A DNA stretch of 64,000 nucleotides from Nocardioides psychrotolerans (lineage in GTDB: Bacteria > Actinomycetota > Actinomycetes > Propionibacteriales > Nocardioidaceae): positions 1 through 64,000 of the forward strand of contig NZ_FOQG01000005.1 in the NCBI RefSeq assembly GCF_900113685.1, read 5' to 3'. The position numbers were made by a program, and so were the translations under genes. The notes under the pieces were generated by a model. That model was not told the DNA's origin and searched no databases. It saw only the letters and a program-made list of their open reading frames with translations. Below, in pieces: positions 60,685-64,000 of this stretch; the stretch's first letter is position 1, and the number at the start of each line of letters is the position of its first letter.

Positions 60685-63600
60685 CTGCGGACGCGCTCGG
60701 TCGCACCAGGTTCCGGCTCCGTCGCCTCGCAGCGTGCGCGCTGCTGGTCGGCCTGGCCATGATCCAGTCGCCCGGCCAGCTGGTCAGCGACACGAAGTTC
60801 GACCTCGCGGTCGCGCCGGCAGGGTTCCTCGCCCGCACGCTGCACCTGTGGGACTCCGTGGGGGCGCTGGGCCAGCTGCAGAACCAGGCCTACGGCTACC
60901 TCTGGCCGATGGGACCGTTCTTCCTGGCCGGCTCCGCGCTCGACTTCGAGCCGTGGGTGGTCCAACGGCTCTGGCTGGCGCTGGTCCTGTGCGTGGCGTT
61001 CCTCGGCGCGGCCACGCTCAGCAGGCTGCTCGGGGTCCGCAGCGACCTCGCGTGCCTCCTGGCCGGGTTCGCCTACGCCCTCTCGCCGCGGATGCTCACG
61101 ACCCTCGGACCGATCTCGATCGAGGCCTGGCCCAGTGCCTTGGCCCCGTGGGTCCTGGTGCCTCTCGTCATCGGTTCGCAGCGCGGCTCCGCACGGCGGG
61201 CGGCAGCGCTCTCCGCCCTGGCCGTGGCGATGGTGGGCGGCGTCAACGCTGCCGCGACCTTCGCGGTGCTGCCGCTCGGCGTGCTGTGGCTGCTGACCCG
61301 CTCGCCGGGGCAGCGGCGCCGGACCATGATGGTGTGGTGGCCGGTGTTCACGGCTCTCGGGACGCTCTGGTGGCTGGTGCCGCTGGCGCTGATGGGCGCC
61401 TACAGTCCGCCGTTCCTGGACTTCATCGAGTCCGCCTCCAACACGACGTTCCCCACCTCGTTGTTCGACGCGCTGCGCGGCACCTCCAACTGGGTGCCCT
61501 ACATCGACACCTCCTCACGCGCGGGCAACGACCTGATCCGCGACTACGTGCTGATCATCAACAGCGGTGTGGTGTTGTTCCTCGGCTTCGTGGGCCTGCT
61601 CTGGAAGGGCAACCCCCATCGCCTGTTCCTCGCGAGCGGGCTGCTGCTGGGTCTGCTGATGGTGACCATGGGCCACCTCGGAAACGTGCAGGGCTGGGCG
61701 GCGGTCGACCTGCACTCGCTGCTCGACGGGGTCCTGGCGCCGCTGCGCAACGTCCACAAGTTCGACCCGCTCATCCGGCTGCCGCTCGTCCTGGGGCTCG
61801 CCTGGCTGGTGGGGGCCCTCGTCGAGGACCTCGCCGAGCGCCGGAGCAGGCCCGACAGCGAGGACCGCGTCGAGGCCTCCGTACGTCGGGTCAACACGCG
61901 GGCAGTGCTCGTCACCGCCGTCGTCGCCGTCCTCGGCGCGGCGCTGCCGGTCGCCGTGGGCCGGGTGACCCCGACGGGGGGTGTGCTGGCGGTGCCGGAC
62001 TACTGGACCGAGGCCTCGGCCTGGCTGGACGCCGAGCAGAGCACCGCGCTGCTGGTGCCCGGGTCCTCCTTCGGGACCTACGTCTGGGGCACCCCGCGCG
62101 ACGAGCCGCTGCAGTGGTTCGACGCCGCCGACTGGACCGTCCGCAACGCCGTGCCGCTCACCCCGGCGGGCAACATCCGGATGCTCGACGCGATCGAGGC
62201 CCGTTTCGCGCAGGGTGAGGGCTCGCCCGGGCTGGCGTCCTACCTGCGCCGCGCCGGCATCACCCACCTGGTCGTCCGCAACGACCTGCAACGCTCGGGC
62301 GACGTCCCCGACCCGGTCCTGGTCCACCAGGCGATCGAGGACTCTCCCGGGCTCACCGCCGTGCGGACCTTCGGCCCTGAGGTCGGTGGCGAGGCCCGCC
62401 TCGAGGGCAGGGACGGCAGCCGCATCCTGGTCAACGCCGGCTGGCAGAACTCCTACCGCGCCATCGAGGTCTTCGAGGTGGAGGGCGCCGCGTCATTGGC
62501 GGTCGGCAGCACCGAGCCTCCCGTGGTGGTCGGCGGCCCGGAGGACCTGCTCGACCTGAGCGACCTGGGGCTGCTCGGCGACGAACCGACGATCCTGGCA
62601 CCCGATGTCGTGGCTGCTCCTCCTCCAGGATCGGAGCTGGTGCTGACCGACGGGCTGCAGGCGGTCGAGCGCAACTTCGGTCGTGTCCACGACGGCGCCT
62701 CGGCGACTCTCGTGCCGGGGGAGACCCGGCGGCTCGGCAACCCCACCCGCGACTACCTCATCGACACCGACGACCGCTGGTCGACCTTCGCCAGGCTGGA
62801 CGGCGTCGCCTCCGTCGAGGCGTCGTCGTCGATGTCGGACTCGACCGCGATCGGACCCGTGCAGCGCGGTCAGCTGCCCTACGCGGCACTCGACGGCGAC
62901 GCCAGCACCGCCTGGGTCGGCAACTTCACCGCCGAGGCCGCCTGGTGGCAGGTCGACTTCGACCGTCCGCGCGACCTGGCCACGATCACCGTGACGGCCG
63001 GTCCCGACGAGCGCGAGGTCGTCGAGGTCTCGACCCCCGGCAGCGTCCTGGGCCCCTTCGCCGTCCCGCGCGGCGCCACGCGCACGGTCACCGTCGACGA
63101 GCCGGACGCCACGTGGTTGCGAGTCGACGACGTGTCCGGACGACCGGGCAACCGCCTCGCCCTCGCGGAGGTGGACGTGCCCGGGCTCCAGGTCACCCGC
63201 TCCCTGGTGCTGCCGACGCTGCCCGAGGCGTGGGGGAGCCCCGACACGATCGTGCTGCGCGCCATCGACGACGCCCGCCGCGGCTGTGCCGTCGTCGACC
63301 GGGCCGTGCGCTGCGTCGAGGGTCGCGACGTCGCCCCCGAGGAGCCGGCCGGCATGCGACGTGACATCACGCTCCCGCAGCCCACGACGTACGACGGACG
63401 GCTCACGGTGCGTGCCCGCCCCGGCAGCTCCACCACGCGACTGATGCAGCAGGGCCTGCCCATCGGCGTCTCCGCGTCCTCCACGGGCAACCCGGACCTG
63501 CGGGCCTCCATCGTGGCGGCCGTCGACGGGGACCGCAGCACGACCTGGACGGCGGTCCTCGCCGACATTGACCCGATCATCCGGATGAACTGGCTGGAGC

Positions 63601-64000
63601 GCCAGACCATCACCGGCCTGGACCTCTCGGTCGCGCCGGACACCGCTGCCCGGGTCCCCACCGAGCTGACCCTGACCTGGCCGGGTGGGAGTCGCGAGGT
63701 GTCGGTCGACGACGACGGCGAGGTGAGCTTCCCGGCGATCCGGGTGGACCAGCTGACGCTGGCGGTCCGCGAGGCCGAGCCCGCCTCGAGCCTCGACTTC
63801 GCCTCCAACGGCTCCCAGATCCCGGTCGGCATCACCGAGCTCGACGTGCGGGGCCTGTCCTACCTCCCGCTGGTCCTTCCCGAGGAGCCCCGCGCCTACG
63901 CGTGCGGCCAGGGCCCCACGATCGACACCGGGCGGCAGGCGATCCCCACCAGCGTGATCGCCAGCCCGCGCGAGCTCTTCGAGGGCGGCGCCCTCGAGGC
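60681..64000 (+). CDS. AftD-like alpha-(1->3)-arabinofuranosyltransferase (DUF3367), 5' part
   Basis: Open from GTG 60681, which overlaps the preceding stop, to the right window edge (~1106 residues seen, no stop). A GT-C membrane half (~1-430): 'QSPGQLVSDTKFDLAVAPAGFLARTLHLWD' with the acidic first loop, then 'GFAYALSPRMLTTLGPISIEAWPSALAPWVL' and 'ALRGTSNWVPY'. The extracytoplasmic half contains discoidin/CBM-like modules ('ASTAWVGNFTAEAAWWQVDFDRPRDLATITVTAG' near 745 and 'DRSTTWTAV' near 955). AftD proteins are ~1400 aa and add branching arabinofuranose with a polyprenyl-phosphate donor. If the organism lacks arabinogalactan, the product must differ. Confidence 0.88.
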   Translation, partial: MTADALGRTRFRLRRLAACALLVGLAMIQSPGQLVSDTKFDLAVAPAGFLARTLHLWDSVGALGQLQNQAYGYLWPMGPFFLAGSALDFEPWVVQRLWLALVLCVAFLGAATLSRLLGVRSDLACLLAGFAYALSPRMLTTLGPISIEAWPSALAPWVLVPLVIGSQRGSARRAAALSALAVAMVGGVNAAATFAVLPLGVLWLLTRSPGQRRRTMMVWWPVFTALGTLWWLVPLALMGAYSPPFLDFIESASNTTFPTSLFDALRGTSNWVPYIDTSSRAGNDLIRDYVLIINSGVVLFLGFVGLLWKGNPHRLFLASGLLLGLLMVTMGHLGNVQGWAAVDLHSLLDGVLAPLRNVHKFDPLIRLPLVLGLAWLVGALVEDLAERRSRPDSEDRVEASVRRVNTRAVLVTAVVAVLGAALPVAVGRVTPTGGVLAVPDYWTEASAWLDAEQSTALLVPGSSFGTYVWGTPRDEPLQWFDAADWTVRNAVPLTPAGNIRMLDAIEARFAQGEGSPGLASYLRRAGITHLVVRNDLQRSGDVPDPVLVHQAIEDSPGLTAVRTFGPEVGGEARLEGRDGSRILVNAGWQNSYRAIEVFEVEGAASLAVGSTEPPVVVGGPEDLLDLSDLGLLGDEPTILAPDVVAAPPPGSELVLTDGLQAVERNFGRVHDGASATLVPGETRRLGNPTRDYLIDTDDRWSTFARLDGVASVEASSSMSDSTAIGPVQRGQLPYAALDGDASTAWVGNFTAEAAWWQVDFDRPRDLATITVTAGPDEREVVEVSTPGSVLGPFAVPRGATRTVTVDEPDATWLRVDDVSGRPGNRLALAEVDVPGLQVTRSLVLPTLPEAWGSPDTIVLRAIDDARRGCAVVDRAVRCVEGRDVAPEEPAGMRRDITLPQPTTYDGRLTVRARPGSSTTRLMQQGLPIGVSASSTGNPDLRASIVAAVDGDRSTTWTAVLADIDPIIRMNWLERQTITGLDLSVAPDTAARVPTELTLTWPGGSREVSVDDDGEVSFPAIRVDQLTLAVREAEPASSLDFASNGSQIPVGITELDVRGLSYLPLVLPEEPRAYACGQGPTIDTGRQAIPTSVIASPRELFEGGALE

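Overview
This is a high-GC actinobacterial chromosome segment. Gene content and order (glnA-RDD-DUF4191-lipA/lipB; sucB-lpdA-pepA-gcvT; hisI-TIGR02234-HGxxPAAW-trpCBA-lgt; gltBD-pyk-pdtaR-liv-polA) point to the Propionibacteriales, most likely Nocardioides or a close relative. That assignment is inference from synteny and protein style; there is no rRNA in the window. Almost everything is chromosomal housekeeping. The only mobile DNA seen is the 3' end of an IS3-type transposase at the left edge.

Layout. 1-530: IS3 transposase tail and the glnA terminator. 0.5-11.5 kb: glnA with a GlnR-like operator array, RDD and lipoprotein genes, DUF4191, lipA, an ABC-2 transporter pair, a frameshifted unknown gene, lipB, a frameshifted esterase, a lipoprotein and a TIGR01777 epimerase. 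11.5-17.2 kb: 2-oxoglutarate dehydrogenase E2 (two lipoyl domains), dihydrolipoyl dehydrogenase, a small conserved gene, a repeat-rich intergenic region and leucyl aminopeptidase. 17.2-23.9 kb: gcvT, an 85-aa coupled gene, a DUF4111-type nucleotidyltransferase, a membrane-anchored degenerate sigma-factor/propeller protein, phzF, thyA, folA and a TIGR03085 gene. 23.9-28 kb: a heterodimeric ABC exporter and the remains of an Ig-like repeat gene. 28-34.4 kb: hisI and trp genes without trpE, a SCO1 lipoprotein and lgt. 34.5-42.8 kb: glutamate synthase (gltBD), pyruvate kinase and a methyltransferase. 42.7-43.6 kb: an HTH/LAGLIDADG-like gene preceded by an atypical tRNA. 43.8-50.5 kb: the PdtaR-type antitermination regulator and a complete branched-chain amino acid (liv) ABC transporter, both permeases of which carry extra N-terminal domains. 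50.6-55.3 kb: DUF554, GNAT, thioesterase and polA. 55.3-64 kb: a cell-envelope glycan cluster (flippase, polytopic membrane protein, DUF2613 peptide, GT4, methyltransferase, AftD-like arabinofuranosyltransferase running off the right edge).

How the genes fit together: the nitrogen theme (glnA, gltBD, liv) and the lipoate theme (lipA, lipB, sucB, lpdA, gcvT) account for much of the left two thirds. The right end looks like a surface-polysaccharide locus resembling the mycobacterial Rv0224c-Rv0226c / aftD genes. Many genes begin directly on a transcript: fourteen start codons lie exactly 6-7 nt after a TAnnnT hexamer, a strong sign of leaderless transcription.

The most unusual items are the transmembrane ECF-sigma-like/propeller protein (19.4 kb), the short-variable-arm CAA tRNA next to the HTH/LAGLIDADG gene (43.5 kb), the domain-fused LivH and LivM, the chained four-amino-acid mini-ORFs at 18.6 kb, and two nearby single-base-type frameshifts (8.16 and 9.33 kb).
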